64,000 nt of DNA from DATKWD01 sp963704815 (GCA_963704815.1 CAVPHU010000011.1:62001-126000); one strand, 5' to 3'. Numbered from the stretch's first letter, positions 46,550 to 55,967 are shown. Notes: a model not told the origin generated them from the letters alone. Made by a program: numbers and translations.

Positions 46550-47974
46550 ATGGCCCACATCGACCCTGCACTCCCCCGTGTCGTCGGCGATTTCATCGAC
46601 GACCTCGCGCCACGCGTGCAGGCGCTCGGCGAACGGGTCGAGGGCATCGATCCGGCCCGGCTCCGAGCCGACGTCGCCGTCGAGGCCTACAACCTGGTCT
46701 CGGCGTTGATCGATGCCGACGAAGTCCACACCGACGACGAGATCGCGAGCTTCGTGGCCACGTTCGCGCCGGTGTTCGGCGGCACGCTCAACGGTGCAAC
46801 TCCCGAGACGGTGCGCGATTCCCAACTCCTGACGGGCAAGCGGACCTGGCTCGAGTCGCCATCGGTCATGTTCGACCTGCTCGTCAGCTCGGATCTCCGC
46901 GAACAGGGCGGTCTGGCGGCGATCTACTACGAGCGGGCGATGAAGGTCGCCCACACCGTCACCACCCTCGACGACCGACCGTCGGCACCCGAACTGGCGG
47001 CCATCGAACGGTTCCGGGCCCTGCTGCTCGAGAAGATGACCCCGACCGCGAAGAGCTCGACCACCGATGGCACCGCCACCCCGCCGCCCGGGGACGACGC
47101 CGTCGACGAGGAAGAGGAGCTGCCCCCACCGCGGCCTCTCGACGAGCTCTACGCCGAGCTCGACGAGCTGATCGGCCTCGACGCGGTCAAGGCCGAGATC
47201 CGGCTCGTCGCCGACCTCCTGCAGGTCCAGAAGATGCGGGCCGATCGTGGCTTCAAGACCAACGAGCAGAGCCGTCACATGGTGTTCACCGGGAACCCCG
47301 GCACCGGCAAGACCACGGTTGCCCGCCTCCTGGCCGAGATCTACCGGACCCTCGGCGTCGTCGACAAGGGCCACCTCGTCGAGACCGACCGCTCGGGCCT
47401 GGTCGCCGGGTTCGTCGGCCAGACCGCGACGAAGGTGGTCGAGGCCTTCGACAGGGCCGACGAAGGCATGCTCCTCATCGACGAGGCCTACAGCCTGGTC
47501 CGTGGCGGCGAGAAGGACTTCGGGCGCGAGGCCATCGACGCCATCGTGAAGCTGGTCGAGGATCGCCGCGACCGCATCGTCGTGGTGGCCGCCGGCTACC
47601 CCGACGAGATGTCGCAGTTCGTCGACGCCAACCCCGGCCTCAAGTCGCGGTTCCCGAAGACGATCCACTTCCCCGACTACTCCGACGACGAGCTGGTGAA
47701 GATCTTCGAGATCATCGCCGAGAAGAACCACTACCGACCCGACGACGACGCCCTCGAGGCGGCGAGCGAGGTCTTCGCCGCGACGCCACGCGACAAGGGG
47801 TTCGGCAACGGGCGCCTGGCCCGCAACGTCTTCGAGTCGGCCGTCGCCCGTCAGGCGAGCCGGATCGTGAAGATCGAGAAGCCGAGCGACCACGAACTGG
47901 TCAGCCTGTCTCGGGCCGACATCGAGGGGGAGCCGGGTCCACCCGACGCTCCGGAGCCGCCCGAGGATCGATGA
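46550..47974 (+). CDS. AAA+ ATPase of the CbbX/SpoVK type with a TerB-like N-terminal region
   Basis: 474 residues. Residues ~40-160 are helical and acidic; VEAYNLVSALIDADEVHTDD resembles the metal-binding part of TerB/DjlA domains. A disordered Thr/Pro/Glu linker (~165-195) leads to a CbbX-like AAA+ module: DELIGLDAVKAEIRLVADLL, Walker A VFTGNPGTGKTTVARLLAEI (~245-264), the pore-type GFVGQTATKVVEAF, Walker B MLLIDEAYSLVRGGEKDFGR (~307-326), and sensor 1/arginine finger VVVAAGYPDEMSQFVDANPG then LKSRFPK. The stop overlaps the next gene (ATGA), linking it with a binding-protein-like gene and a VWA lipoprotein. A chaperone or disassembly role in an envelope-stress system is inferred. The TerB assignment is by appearance. 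Confidence 0.75.
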   Translation: MAHIDPALPRVVGDFIDDLAPRVQALGERVEGIDPARLRADVAVEAYNLVSALIDADEVHTDDEIASFVATFAPVFGGTLNGATPETVRDSQLLTGKRTWLESPSVMFDLLVSSDLREQGGLAAIYYERAMKVAHTVTTLDDRPSAPELAAIERFRALLLEKMTPTAKSSTTDGTATPPPGDDAVDEEEELPPPRPLDELYAELDELIGLDAVKAEIRLVADLLQVQKMRADRGFKTNEQSRHMVFTGNPGTGKTTVARLLAEIYRTLGVVDKGHLVETDRSGLVAGFVGQTATKVVEAFDRADEGMLLIDEAYSLVRGGEKDFGREAIDAIVKLVEDRRDRIVVVAAGYPDEMSQFVDANPGLKSRFPKTIHFPDYSDDELVKIFEIIAEKNHYRPDDDALEAASEVFAATPRDKGFGNGRLARNVFESAVARQASRIVKIEKPSDHELVSLSRADIEGEPGPPDAPEPPEDR

Positions 47975-48984
47975 AGCGAGCCCTCGCGGTCGTCGCGGCA
48001 GTCGGCATGGTGCTCGTCGCGCTCTTCGTCCGCGGCACGTTCTCCGACGGCGGTGGCGCTTCCGGCGGTGGAGGTGGCGGTGGATCGACCCCCGATGACC
48101 TCACCGTCGCGTGTCCGCCCGAGCTCGCCGAAGCGTGCCGATCCGCCTTCGGCGATGGTGCCGTGATCGCATCAGCCGGCACGACCCTCGATCAGATCGC
48201 GCAGGGCACCATCGAGGTCGATGCCTGGCTGGTCAGCCGACCCTGGGCCGAGGCCGCGCAGGCCGACTTCCCGGGCGAGGTCGACTCGGTCACCACCACC
48301 GGGGCGCAGTCGCCCATCGTCATCGCGATCTGGTCCGACCGGCGCCAATTCTTGGCGGGAGACGGGTGCGAGCGACCGTTCGGCCTCGGCTGTCTGGGCG
48401 ACGTGGCCGGCCGCAGCTTCAGCGATCTGGGCGCCTCGTTCCCCGAGGACGTGGCCGTCGGTCTCACCGACCTGTCGACGATGAGCGGATTCGACGTCGT
48501 CTCGGGCGGAGCATCGTCGTTCTTCGGGCGCGACGACTACGCGTCGAACGACTTCGACTCGAGCTTCCAGACCTGGCTCCGAGCGTTTCAGAGCGACGCG
48601 GTGACGAGCACCGGTCAGCTCGAGACCATGTTCACCATCGGAACGGGACGATTCACCGCCATCGTCGGCGTCGAGGCCGTGCTTCGGCCGCTCGAGGAGA
48701 ACGCAGCCCGATCCTCCGAGATCGACCTGCTGGCCACTCCCACCTCGTCGGAGCTGTTCATCGTCGATTTCGCGGGCGGCCCCGATGCCTCCGGCGCGGC
48801 CGACGACGGCGACCTGCTCGACGCCCTCGCCGAGGCCGGCTGGCGTGTTCCCGGAAAGGACGCACCACCAGCGCTCGCCACCACCGATGACGAGGTGACC
48901 CTGACCGAGCCCTCGACCGACGGGATGGCCGTGAAGGAAGGCGTCCTCGCCGCGCTCCGCTCGCTGGCCGAGCAGACGTCCTGA
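47971..48984 (+). CDS. Extracytoplasmic solute-binding-like protein, membrane-anchored
   Basis: 337 residues with an N-terminal hydrophobic helix (RALAVVAAVGMVLVALFV) and no lipobox, followed by a Gly-rich spacer (SDGGGASGGGGGGGSTPDDL). The body looks like a type II periplasmic-binding fold: IASAGTTLDQIAQGTIEVDA, WLVSRPWAEAAQADFPGEVD, SPIVIAIWSDRRQFLAGDGC and a C-terminal lobe. No ABC transporter permease or ATPase gene is next to it, so it may act as a sensor or in surface organisation rather than import. It overlaps the AAA+ gene by four bases and precedes the SBP-VWA lipoprotein gene. Confidence 0.65.
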   Translation: MKRALAVVAAVGMVLVALFVRGTFSDGGGASGGGGGGGSTPDDLTVACPPELAEACRSAFGDGAVIASAGTTLDQIAQGTIEVDAWLVSRPWAEAAQADFPGEVDSVTTTGAQSPIVIAIWSDRRQFLAGDGCERPFGLGCLGDVAGRSFSDLGASFPEDVAVGLTDLSTMSGFDVVSGGASSFFGRDDYASNDFDSSFQTWLRAFQSDAVTSTGQLETMFTIGTGRFTAIVGVEAVLRPLEENAARSSEIDLLATPTSSELFIVDFAGGPDASGAADDGDLLDALAEAGWRVPGKDAPPALATTDDEVTLTEPSTDGMAVKEGVLAALRSLAEQTS

Positions 48985-49080
48985 TCTCAACATGGCGAGC
49001 CGACCGAAACCGGCAGCCGAGATCGGCCGGGCGACCCTGGCGCGGGTGACCGGCACGTGAGCCCGCGTACGCTGGGGGGC

Positions 49081-50913
49081 GTGCTCACCTCGCGCCGCCT
49101 GCTCGCCGTCCTCCTCACATCGCTGCTCGTCATGGCCGCCTGCGGGACCGATGAGGGCGGCGACAACCCGCTCGGCGACTCGTCGCAGGGCAACCTCGAC
49201 GCCGACCCCGGCGACTGCATCGTGGTCGACATGGCCGTCTCGTCGGAGAAGATCGAACTGCTGACCGACCTCGCCGGCGAGTTCAACAACACCGGCGCCG
49301 AGGTGAACGGCGAGTGTGTCTTCGTCCGGGTGCAGAAGAAGGCCTCGGGTGGGGCCGAGCAGCTGCTCGAGAAGGGCTGGGACGAGAGCATCGAGGGTCC
49401 CCGGCCGGTCGTGTGGTCACCGGCGTCGAGTGCGTGGGCGGCCGTGTTGAACCAACGCCTCTCCGAGCAGGGAGAACCGTCGATGGCCAACGAGGTCACG
49501 CCGTTCATGCTCACGCCCGTGGTGATCGCCATGCCCGAGCCGATGGCCGAAGCGTTGGGCTACCCCGACACCCCGATCGGCTTCACCGACATCCTCGAAC
49601 TGGCCCGCAGCGAGCAGGGTTGGGCCGAGTTCGGCCACCCCGAGTGGGGCCAGTTCCGGTTGGGCAAGACCAACCCGAACTTCTCGACGACCGGCCTCAA
49701 CACCCTGTTCGCGCAGACCTACGCCGCGACCGGCAAGACCACCGGCCTGTCCCTCGAAGACCTGGCCCGGCCCGAGGTCGTCGATTTCGGCACCGGCGTC
49801 GAATCGGCGGTCGTGCACTACGGCGACACCACGCTCACCTTCCTCAACAACTGGTACGAGGCCGACCAGCGGGGCAATCCGTTCGCCTACGTGTCGGCGG
49901 TGGCCATCGAGGAGAAGTCGATGATCGACTACAACACCGGCAACCCCGACGGCATCGTCGATCAGGGCGAGGAACCCCGCCCGCCCCGCATCCCGCTGGT
50001 GGCCATCTATCCGAAGGAAGGCACACTCTTCTCTGACAACCCGTTCATCATCCTCGACGCCGAATGGGTGAACGAAGATCAGAAGGCCGGGGCTCGGCTG
50101 TTCCAGGACTTCGTGCAGCAGCCGGAGAACCAGGAGCGGGTGCTCGAGTTCGGCTTCCGGCCAGGGAACTCCGAGGTGGCCGTCGGTGCCCCGATCGTCG
50201 CCGCCAACGGCGTCGACCCGGCCCAGCCGGCCACGCTTCTCGACGTGCCCTCGCCCGAGGTGGCGGTCGAGATCCTCGACCTCTGGGAGGACCAGCGCAA
50301 GACGGCCCGGGTCGACCTCGTGATCGACGTCTCCGGCTCGATGGGCGATGCCGCGGTACCCGGAGGAAGTGAGACCAAGCTCGATCTCGCCAAGCGGGCG
50401 GCGATCGAGGCACTCGACCAGTTCGGCGAGAACGACGAGGTCGGCCTGCGGGTCTTCACGACCGATCTCGATGCCGAGGGCGCCGAGTTCATCGATCTCG
50501 TCCAGGTCGAACGCGTGGGAGACGTGCGCGAGGCGCTCAAGCGCGAGATCGGCCAGCTCGTGCCCCTCAACGGCACGCCGCTCTATTCGGTCACCCAGGC
50601 GTCCTTCGACGACGCCCTCGCCACGTTCGACCCGACCCGGATCAACGCCGTCGTGCTCCTGACCGATGGCAAGAACGAGGACGGCGACAGCAGCGACGAC
50701 CGCCGGCAACTCGACGAGTTGCTGACGTCGTTGCGCGCCAACTCCGAGTCCGAGACCGGTAGCCCGGTCCGGGTGTTCGCCATCGGCTATGGCGCAGGAG
50801 CCGACTTCGCCGTGCTCGGCGACATCGCCTCGGCGTCGAACGGTGCGGTCTACGACGCCAGCGACCCGGCCAGCATCTCGAAGGTGTTCGCCGAGGTCAT
50901 CTCGAACTTCTAG
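49081..50913 (+). CDS. Lipoprotein with solute-binding and C-terminal VWA domains
   Basis: About 610 residues from GTG 49081 (GTG 49057 would add eight). The signal ends in a lipobox, LLTSLLVMAACGTDEGG. An extracellular solute-binding domain follows (VDMAVSSEKIELLTDLAGEF, RPVVWSPASSAWAAVLNQRL, TPFMLTPVVIAMPEPMAEAL), up to about residue 390. A VWA domain then has a complete MIDAS: DLVIDVSGSMGD, with VVLLTDGKNEDGDSSDDRRQ downstream. This binding-protein-VWA combination recurs in Actinobacteria without a transport partner. With the cytoplasmic AAA+ ATPase and PspA nearby it suggests a stress-response assembly at the envelope; that is inference. Confidence 0.82.
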   Translation: MLTSRRLLAVLLTSLLVMAACGTDEGGDNPLGDSSQGNLDADPGDCIVVDMAVSSEKIELLTDLAGEFNNTGAEVNGECVFVRVQKKASGGAEQLLEKGWDESIEGPRPVVWSPASSAWAAVLNQRLSEQGEPSMANEVTPFMLTPVVIAMPEPMAEALGYPDTPIGFTDILELARSEQGWAEFGHPEWGQFRLGKTNPNFSTTGLNTLFAQTYAATGKTTGLSLEDLARPEVVDFGTGVESAVVHYGDTTLTFLNNWYEADQRGNPFAYVSAVAIEEKSMIDYNTGNPDGIVDQGEEPRPPRIPLVAIYPKEGTLFSDNPFIILDAEWVNEDQKAGARLFQDFVQQPENQERVLEFGFRPGNSEVAVGAPIVAANGVDPAQPATLLDVPSPEVAVEILDLWEDQRKTARVDLVIDVSGSMGDAAVPGGSETKLDLAKRAAIEALDQFGENDEVGLRVFTTDLDAEGAEFIDLVQVERVGDVREALKREIGQLVPLNGTPLYSVTQASFDDALATFDPTRINAVVLLTDGKNEDGDSSDDRRQLDELLTSLRANSESETGSPVRVFAIGYGAGADFAVLGDIASASNGAVYDASDPASISKVFAEVISNF

Positions 50914-50926
50914 CTAGGGTCGGTCG

Positions 50927-51763
50927 ATGCTCGACGTGACTCCTTCGGGACAGGCGTGTGGCGCCACGGTGCGCGGCCTCGACCTCACCTCCGAACTCGA
51001 TGCGTCGACGGTGGCCGAGGTCCGGACGGCCTGGCTCGCCCACCAGGTGCTGGCCTTCCCCGATCAGCCGATGACCGACGACGATCTCGAGCGCTTCACC
51101 CTCTGTTTCGGTCGATTCGGCGACGACCCGTTCATCGCGCCGATCAAGGGTCGCGACCACGTGATCGCGGTCGAGCGCCTCGCTGACGAGCAGGCTCCGC
51201 TGTTCGCCGACAACTGGCACACCGACTGGAGCTTCCAGGTCACGCCTCCGTCCGGCACCTGCCTGCGGGCGGTCGAGATCCCGCCCGTCGGCGGCGACAC
51301 CCTCTTCATCAACCAGCACGCGGCCCTCGACGCCATGCCGTCGGAGCTTCGCAGCCGGCTGGAGGGGCGCATGGCGGTCCATTCGGCCCGCGGCCCCTAC
51401 GCCCCCGACGGGGTCTACGGATTCAACGACGACGAAGCCGATCGGAGCATGGACATCCGGCCGTCGCCTGACGCCGAAGCGACACAGCTCCATCCGATCA
51501 TCCGTGCCCATCCCGAGACCGGTCGGGAAGGCATCTTCGGCTGCATCGGCTACATCGTCGGCATCGACGGGATGGACGCCGACGCGGCCACCGCGCTGCT
51601 CATGGAGCTGTACGCCTGGCAGACCCGCCAGGAGTTCCAGTACCGCCATCACTGGGAGCCCGACATGCTGCTCATGTGGGACAACCGCTCGGTGCTCCAC
51701 AAGGCCACCGGCGGCTTCGAGGGCCACCACCGCCTCCTCCACCGCACCACCATCGGCGCCTGA
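50927..51763 (+). CDS. TauD/TfdA-family 2-oxoglutarate-dependent dioxygenase
   Basis: 278-residue non-heme iron enzyme. The iron ligands are in NWHTDWSF (HxD near residues 97-99) and the distal His in LLMWDNRSVLHKATGGFEGH; an arginine for 2-oxoglutarate follows in HRLLHRTTIGA. The N-terminal GATVRGLDLTSELDASTVAE is typical. Family members oxidise taurine, sulfonates, carnitine precursors or herbicides; the substrate here is unknown. The start lies 13 bases after the VWA gene, so it may be in the same transcript, although its chemistry does not explain that context. Confidence 0.87.
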   Translation: MLDVTPSGQACGATVRGLDLTSELDASTVAEVRTAWLAHQVLAFPDQPMTDDDLERFTLCFGRFGDDPFIAPIKGRDHVIAVERLADEQAPLFADNWHTDWSFQVTPPSGTCLRAVEIPPVGGDTLFINQHAALDAMPSELRSRLEGRMAVHSARGPYAPDGVYGFNDDEADRSMDIRPSPDAEATQLHPIIRAHPETGREGIFGCIGYIVGIDGMDADAATALLMELYAWQTRQEFQYRHHWEPDMLLMWDNRSVLHKATGGFEGHHRLLHRTTIGA

Positions 51764-51823
51764 CCCCGGGCTCGAGCGGGCGGGCTGCGGTCTCGGCGGG
51801 ACAGAGCCTCGTATCCTTGCCGC

Positions 51824-52606
51824 GTGGCTCGACTGTCCCTTCGCGATCGGTTCTACACCCGACCCGTCGCCCGTGCCATGACGTCGCCGTCGGGCATCCT
51901 GCTCGGCGGCGCGGCGGCGGCCGTCGTCATCGCGGCCGGTCTCCCCCTCATCGTGGCCCCGATCGCGGCCGGGGCGGCGTGGGCCGCCCGGGTGGCCGCC
52001 TCCATCCCCCGCAATGCCACGGGTGAGCGGATCGACCCGTTCGTGCTGGCCGAACCCTGGCGGCAGTTCGTGCACGAGGCCCTGCAGGCCCAGACTCGCT
52101 ACCAGGCGGCCATCGGCACCGCGCTCGACGGACCGCTCCGTGACCGCCTTCGCGAGATCGGCGAACGGGTCGACGACGGTGTCGACGCCTGTTGGCGGAT
52201 CGCCCGCCGAGGCCAGCAGCTGGTCGATGCCCGCACCAACATCGACGCGGCCTCGGCGACGCAGGAGCTCGAACGGATCAGCACCGACGCAGAGGAGAGC
52301 TGGGCCAAAGGTTCGGCCATCGAACGGACCGCCGACGCGTTGCGGTCTCAGATCGCCACCGCACAGCGCATGGACGAGGTGATCGCCGACACCCACACTC
52401 GGCTCCGCCTCCTCGACGCCCGGCTCGACGAGTCGGTCGCCCGGGCCATCGAACTCTCGGTCAGCGCCGACGATGCAGCCGACCTCGTGAGCCTCGGCGC
52501 CGACGTCGACGGGCTCGTGAGCGAGATGGAGGCACTGCGCCAGGCGCTCGACGAGGCCACCACCGTCGCATCACCCGAACCGCCGGGTCAGCCAGAGACG
52601 GGATGA
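51824..52606 (+). CDS. Membrane-anchored coiled-coil protein of unknown function
   Basis: 260 residues from GTG 51824. Near the N-terminus is a hydrophobic hairpin or double helix (GILLGGAAAAVVIAAGLPLI and VAPIAAGAAWAARVAASIP). The rest is almost entirely alpha-helical and charged (RDRLREIGERVDDGVDACWR, SATQELERISTDAEESWAKG, MDEVIADTHTRLRLLDARLD), predicted coiled coil. The stop overlaps the murJ start as ATGA, and pspA follows, so a link to the membrane envelope is likely. I do not recognise a family. Confidence 0.65.
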   Translation: MARLSLRDRFYTRPVARAMTSPSGILLGGAAAAVVIAAGLPLIVAPIAAGAAWAARVAASIPRNATGERIDPFVLAEPWRQFVHEALQAQTRYQAAIGTALDGPLRDRLREIGERVDDGVDACWRIARRGQQLVDARTNIDAASATQELERISTDAEESWAKGSAIERTADALRSQIATAQRMDEVIADTHTRLRLLDARLDESVARAIELSVSADDAADLVSLGADVDGLVSEMEALRQALDEATTVASPEPPGQPETG

Positions 52607-54252
52607 GCGAAACCGAACCGCCGGTGATCGATGCCGACCTCTCCGAGCCGGCCGCAGCCGGCACTCCCCTGTTGCCGCGGTCCTCGGGGGGTGGGCTGCT
52701 CAGATCCAGTGCCCTGGTCGGTGCGGGCACCGCGCTGTCGCGGATCACCGGGTTCGTGCGGGTGGCCGCCATCGCCTACGCCTTCGGCGCATCGAACCTC
52801 GGAGACGCCTACAACCTCGCCAACCAGGCTCCGAACGTCGTCTACGAGTTGATCCTCGGCGGCATCCTGTCGGCCACCCTCGTTCCGGTCTTCATCGACC
52901 GCCTCAAGCGCGACGACGGCGGCGTCCAGGCGATCGTGGCCGTGACGGTGCGGGTCCTGCTGGTCCTCACCGTCGTCGCGGTGTTCGCGGCGCCGTGGAT
53001 CATGCGGTTGTACACGTCTTTGCGCAACGCCGAGGATGCGGCGGCACTCGAAGCCGTCGGCGTTCCGCTGATGCGGATGTTCCTCGTCCAGATCCTGTTC
53101 TACGGCCTGACCACGTTGGCGACAGCCATCCTCAACGCCCGCAAGGTGTTCACCGCGCCGGCGTTCGCGCCGGTGCTCAACAACTTCGTCGTTGCGGCGG
53201 TGATGGTCGCCGTACCGATCGTCAACGGCGGCGCCCCCGATCTGGCCGATGTGAACGACGACACGGGCCTGCTGCTGTTGATCGGCCTGGGCACGACCGC
53301 CGGCATCATCGCCATGACCCTCGTGCTGTGGCCCTCGGTCCGACGCACGGGCCTCTCGTTCCCGCTCAATGCGCCGATGCGCCATCCGGCGGTGCGGGAG
53401 ATCGCTCGGCTCTCGGGATGGACCGTCGGCTACGTGGCGGCCAACCAGGTGGCACTCGCCGTCATCGCCGTGCTGGCCAACCAACGCGAGGGCGACGTCA
53501 CCGCCTACACGACGGCGTTCGTCTTCTTCCAGCTCCCCCACGGCCTGATCGCGGTGTCGATCATGACCACGTTCCTGCCCGAACTCTCCGATGCGGCCGC
53601 CGTCGACGACTGGGCTCGGTTCCGTGCACGCTTTGCGTACGGGCTGCGGGCGCTGGCCGCCGCGATCCTCCCGGCCTCGGTCGGGTACATCGTGATCGGA
53701 CGACCCCTCGTCTCGGTGCTGCTCCAACGGGGAAGTTTCGATGCCGCCGACGTGGCCGTCACCGCCGACATCCTCCAGACCTTCGCCCTCGGCCTGGTGG
53801 GGTTCTCGATCTATCTGTACGCACTGCGGGGCTTCTACGCCATGAAGGACACCAAGACCCCGTTCCTGCTGAACGTGTTCGAGAACGGGCTCAACATCGT
53901 CCTCGCCCTGGCGTTGGTCGGACCGCTCGGGGTGCAGGGCCTCGGCCTCGCCTATGCCGGTGCCTACCTCGTCGCCGCGGTGGTCGCGCTCGTGGTTCTT
54001 CGCGCCCGGATCGGGGGGCTCGGTGGAGCCATCACGCGGCGGAGCCTGGTGTCGACCGCAGCGGCGGCGATCGCCATGGGGCTGGTCGTCGCCGCCGCCA
54101 CCAACCGGTTCGGTGGGCTGTCAGGGGCCGATGCGCTGGCGCGGGTCGGGGTGGGCGTCCTGCTGGGGGCTGCGGTCTATCTGGCCATCCTCGGTCTGCT
54201 CGGCACCACGTTCGCCGCCCCCGACGCCGAGCCCGCTCGTCCGCCGAACTGA
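52603..54252 (+). CDS. murJ: Lipid II flippase MurJ / MviN family
   Basis: 549-residue polytopic MOP-superfamily protein that flips the peptidoglycan precursor lipid II. Start at ATG 52603, overlapping the previous stop. Signatures include VGAGTALSRITGFVRVAAIA, NLANQAPNVVYELILGGILS, and APAFAPVLNNFVVAAVMVAV; LRGFYAMKDTKTPFLLNVFE is the highly typical C-terminal motif. About 13-14 hydrophobic helices. It lacks the C-terminal pseudokinase domain of mycobacterial MviN. In actinomycetes murJ usually sits near the chromosome origin next to trxB; its position beside pspA here is different. Another MurJ homolog may exist elsewhere in the genome. Confidence 0.85.
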   Translation: MSETEPPVIDADLSEPAAAGTPLLPRSSGGGLLRSSALVGAGTALSRITGFVRVAAIAYAFGASNLGDAYNLANQAPNVVYELILGGILSATLVPVFIDRLKRDDGGVQAIVAVTVRVLLVLTVVAVFAAPWIMRLYTSLRNAEDAAALEAVGVPLMRMFLVQILFYGLTTLATAILNARKVFTAPAFAPVLNNFVVAAVMVAVPIVNGGAPDLADVNDDTGLLLLIGLGTTAGIIAMTLVLWPSVRRTGLSFPLNAPMRHPAVREIARLSGWTVGYVAANQVALAVIAVLANQREGDVTAYTTAFVFFQLPHGLIAVSIMTTFLPELSDAAAVDDWARFRARFAYGLRALAAAILPASVGYIVIGRPLVSVLLQRGSFDAADVAVTADILQTFALGLVGFSIYLYALRGFYAMKDTKTPFLLNVFENGLNIVLALALVGPLGVQGLGLAYAGAYLVAAVVALVVLRARIGGLGGAITRRSLVSTAAAAIAMGLVVAAATNRFGGLSGADALARVGVGVLLGAAVYLAILGLLGTTFAAPDAEPARPPN

Positions 54253-54282
54253 TCGCAACGCGCTGCGGCTACGCTCGGCGCC

Positions 54283-55119
54283 ATGATCAGGTATCTCAAG
54301 CGCTGGTGGAAGTACACGACGGCGAAGCTGACCGGACGCTTCGACGAGAAGGCCGACCCCAAGATCCAGCTCGAACAGGCCATCCGTGAGGCGCACGAGC
54401 AGCACCGGAGGCTGAAGGAGCAGGCGGCCAACGTCATCGCCGGCCAGAAGCAGACCGAGATGCGCCTCAACCGGGCGATGGAAGAGCTCGAGAAGGTGTC
54501 GAACAACGCTCGACAGGCCGTGCTGATGGCCGACGAGGCCAACAAGGCCGGCGACGAGACCAAGACGATCGAGTACACCAACGCGGCCGAGGCCTTCGCC
54601 AACCGGCTCGTGGCCCTCGAACAAGAGGTCGAGGACCTCAAGCAGCTCCACTACCAGGCTTCCCAGTCCTCCGATCAGGCCAAGAACGCCGTCAAGCAGA
54701 ACGCCCAGCTCCTGCAGAAGCGCCTTTCGGAGAAGCAGCAGTTGGTTGGCCAGCTCGACCAGGCCAAGATGCAGGAACAGATGAACTCGGCGATGGCGTC
54801 GCTGTCGGAGACCGTGGGCGAAGACGTTCCCACGTTCGAGGAGGTCCGCGAGAAGATCGAGGGTCGGTATGCCAAGGCCAAGGGCATGAACGAACTCACC
54901 GAGACCTCGGTCGAGAGCCGGATGATGGAGATCGAGAACGCCGCCATGAACTTCGAGGCCAAGTCGAGGCTCGAGGAGATCAAGTCGCAGCTCGGTCTCG
55001 CCCCCGAGGCAGCCGCGGAGAGCACGGCGCCCGAAGCCATCACCGAGACCGCAGCCGGCGCGACCGAGCCGGCACAACCGGTGAGCCAGCCCGAGGCGGC
55101 ACCCACCGAGGGCGCCTAG
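54283..55119 (+). CDS. pspA: PspA/IM30 family membrane-stress protein
   Basis: 278 residues, start at ATG 54283. The family N-terminal amphipathic helix is seen in MIRYLKRWWKYTTAKLTGRF, followed by DPKIQLEQAIREAHEQHRRL and long coiled coil through residue ~220 (typical EVEDLKQLHYQASQSSDQAK). The C-terminal ~45 residues are disordered, Ala/Glu/Pro/Thr-rich. PspA stabilises damaged membranes, and in mycobacteria it responds to envelope stress. Neighbours here (murJ, coiled-coil protein, VWA lipoprotein, AAA+) agree with this. No PspB/C or ClgR gene is nearby. Confidence 0.9.
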   Translation: MIRYLKRWWKYTTAKLTGRFDEKADPKIQLEQAIREAHEQHRRLKEQAANVIAGQKQTEMRLNRAMEELEKVSNNARQAVLMADEANKAGDETKTIEYTNAAEAFANRLVALEQEVEDLKQLHYQASQSSDQAKNAVKQNAQLLQKRLSEKQQLVGQLDQAKMQEQMNSAMASLSETVGEDVPTFEEVREKIEGRYAKAKGMNELTETSVESRMMEIENAAMNFEAKSRLEEIKSQLGLAPEAAAESTAPEAITETAAGATEPAQPVSQPEAAPTEGA

Positions 55120-55127
55120 CTCCGCAC

Positions 55128-55967
55128 TTGCTCGTCACCCGGTTCGCTCCGTCGCCCACCGGGCACCTCCATCTGGGCCACGCCTACTCGGCGTGGCTGA
55201 ACCACTCACAGGCCCGTTCGGCAGGCGGTCGATTCGTACTCCGGATCGAGGACCTCAATGGCGCCCGCTGCCGACCCGAATACGCCCAGGGTGCGATCGA
55301 CGATCTGATCTGGCTCGGACTCCACTGGGACGGGCCATTGGTCCGGCAGTCGGACCAGCGCAAGGTTCACTCCGCTCGATTGGCCGACCTCGAGCGGCGA
55401 GCCCTGGTGTATCGCTGCACCGCGTCCGAGGCCGCCATAGGCGAGGCGACCGATGCGCCGCACCGACCAGACGCCGTCTTCGAGTCGCCGTCGCTGGCCG
55501 CCATGCATGCCCGCGACCGGGAGTCGGCGAGCCGAGGGCCCGTGTGGCGGTTGTCGCTCGACGCTGCGGCGAGCAGCCTCGGCGACGAGTTCGACGCGCT
55601 GCAGGTGACCGAGCTGACACCGGACGGGCGGGTCGAACGACCGGCCGCTGCCGCGAGGTTCGGCGACGCGATCCTGGCCGTCGACGAACGGAGAGCCACC
55701 TATCACCTGGCCTCGGTCATCGACGATGCCGGACAAGGGGTCACCCATGTCACCCGTGGCGACGAACTCCGCGAGGCGGCCGGCCTCCACGTCCTGCTGG
55801 CGACCCTCATGCGGATGCGCCCGCCGATCTACCGCCACCACCGGATGATCACCGACGACCAGGGCAACAGACTCTCCAAACGAGGCAACGCAACACCGCT
55901 GAAGACCATGCGAGCCCAAGGCCTGACCCCAGAAGACATCTCGAGTCAGTTCAAAGGAGCGCCGTAG
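55128..55967 (+). CDS. gluQ: Glutamyl-Q tRNA(Asp) synthetase
   Basis: Glutamyl-tRNA-synthetase-like enzyme lacking the anticodon-binding domain, 279 residues, starting at TTG 55128, nine bases after pspA. The HIGH-like motif is TRFAPSPTGHLHLGHAYSAW at the N-terminus; the KMSKS-like motif is NRLSKRGNATPLK near residue 250. Such enzymes attach glutamate to queuosine in tRNA-Asp. The zinc site of E. coli GluQRS (CxC ... Y ... C) appears reduced: only one Cys is visible in ALVYRCTASE. No queuosine biosynthesis genes are in the window, so the substrate may differ. The 3' end runs directly into a repeat array. Confidence 0.82.
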   Translation: MLVTRFAPSPTGHLHLGHAYSAWLNHSQARSAGGRFVLRIEDLNGARCRPEYAQGAIDDLIWLGLHWDGPLVRQSDQRKVHSARLADLERRALVYRCTASEAAIGEATDAPHRPDAVFESPSLAAMHARDRESASRGPVWRLSLDAAASSLGDEFDALQVTELTPDGRVERPAAAARFGDAILAVDERRATYHLASVIDDAGQGVTHVTRGDELREAAGLHVLLATLMRMRPPIYRHHRMITDDQGNRLSKRGNATPLKTMRAQGLTPEDISSQFKGAP

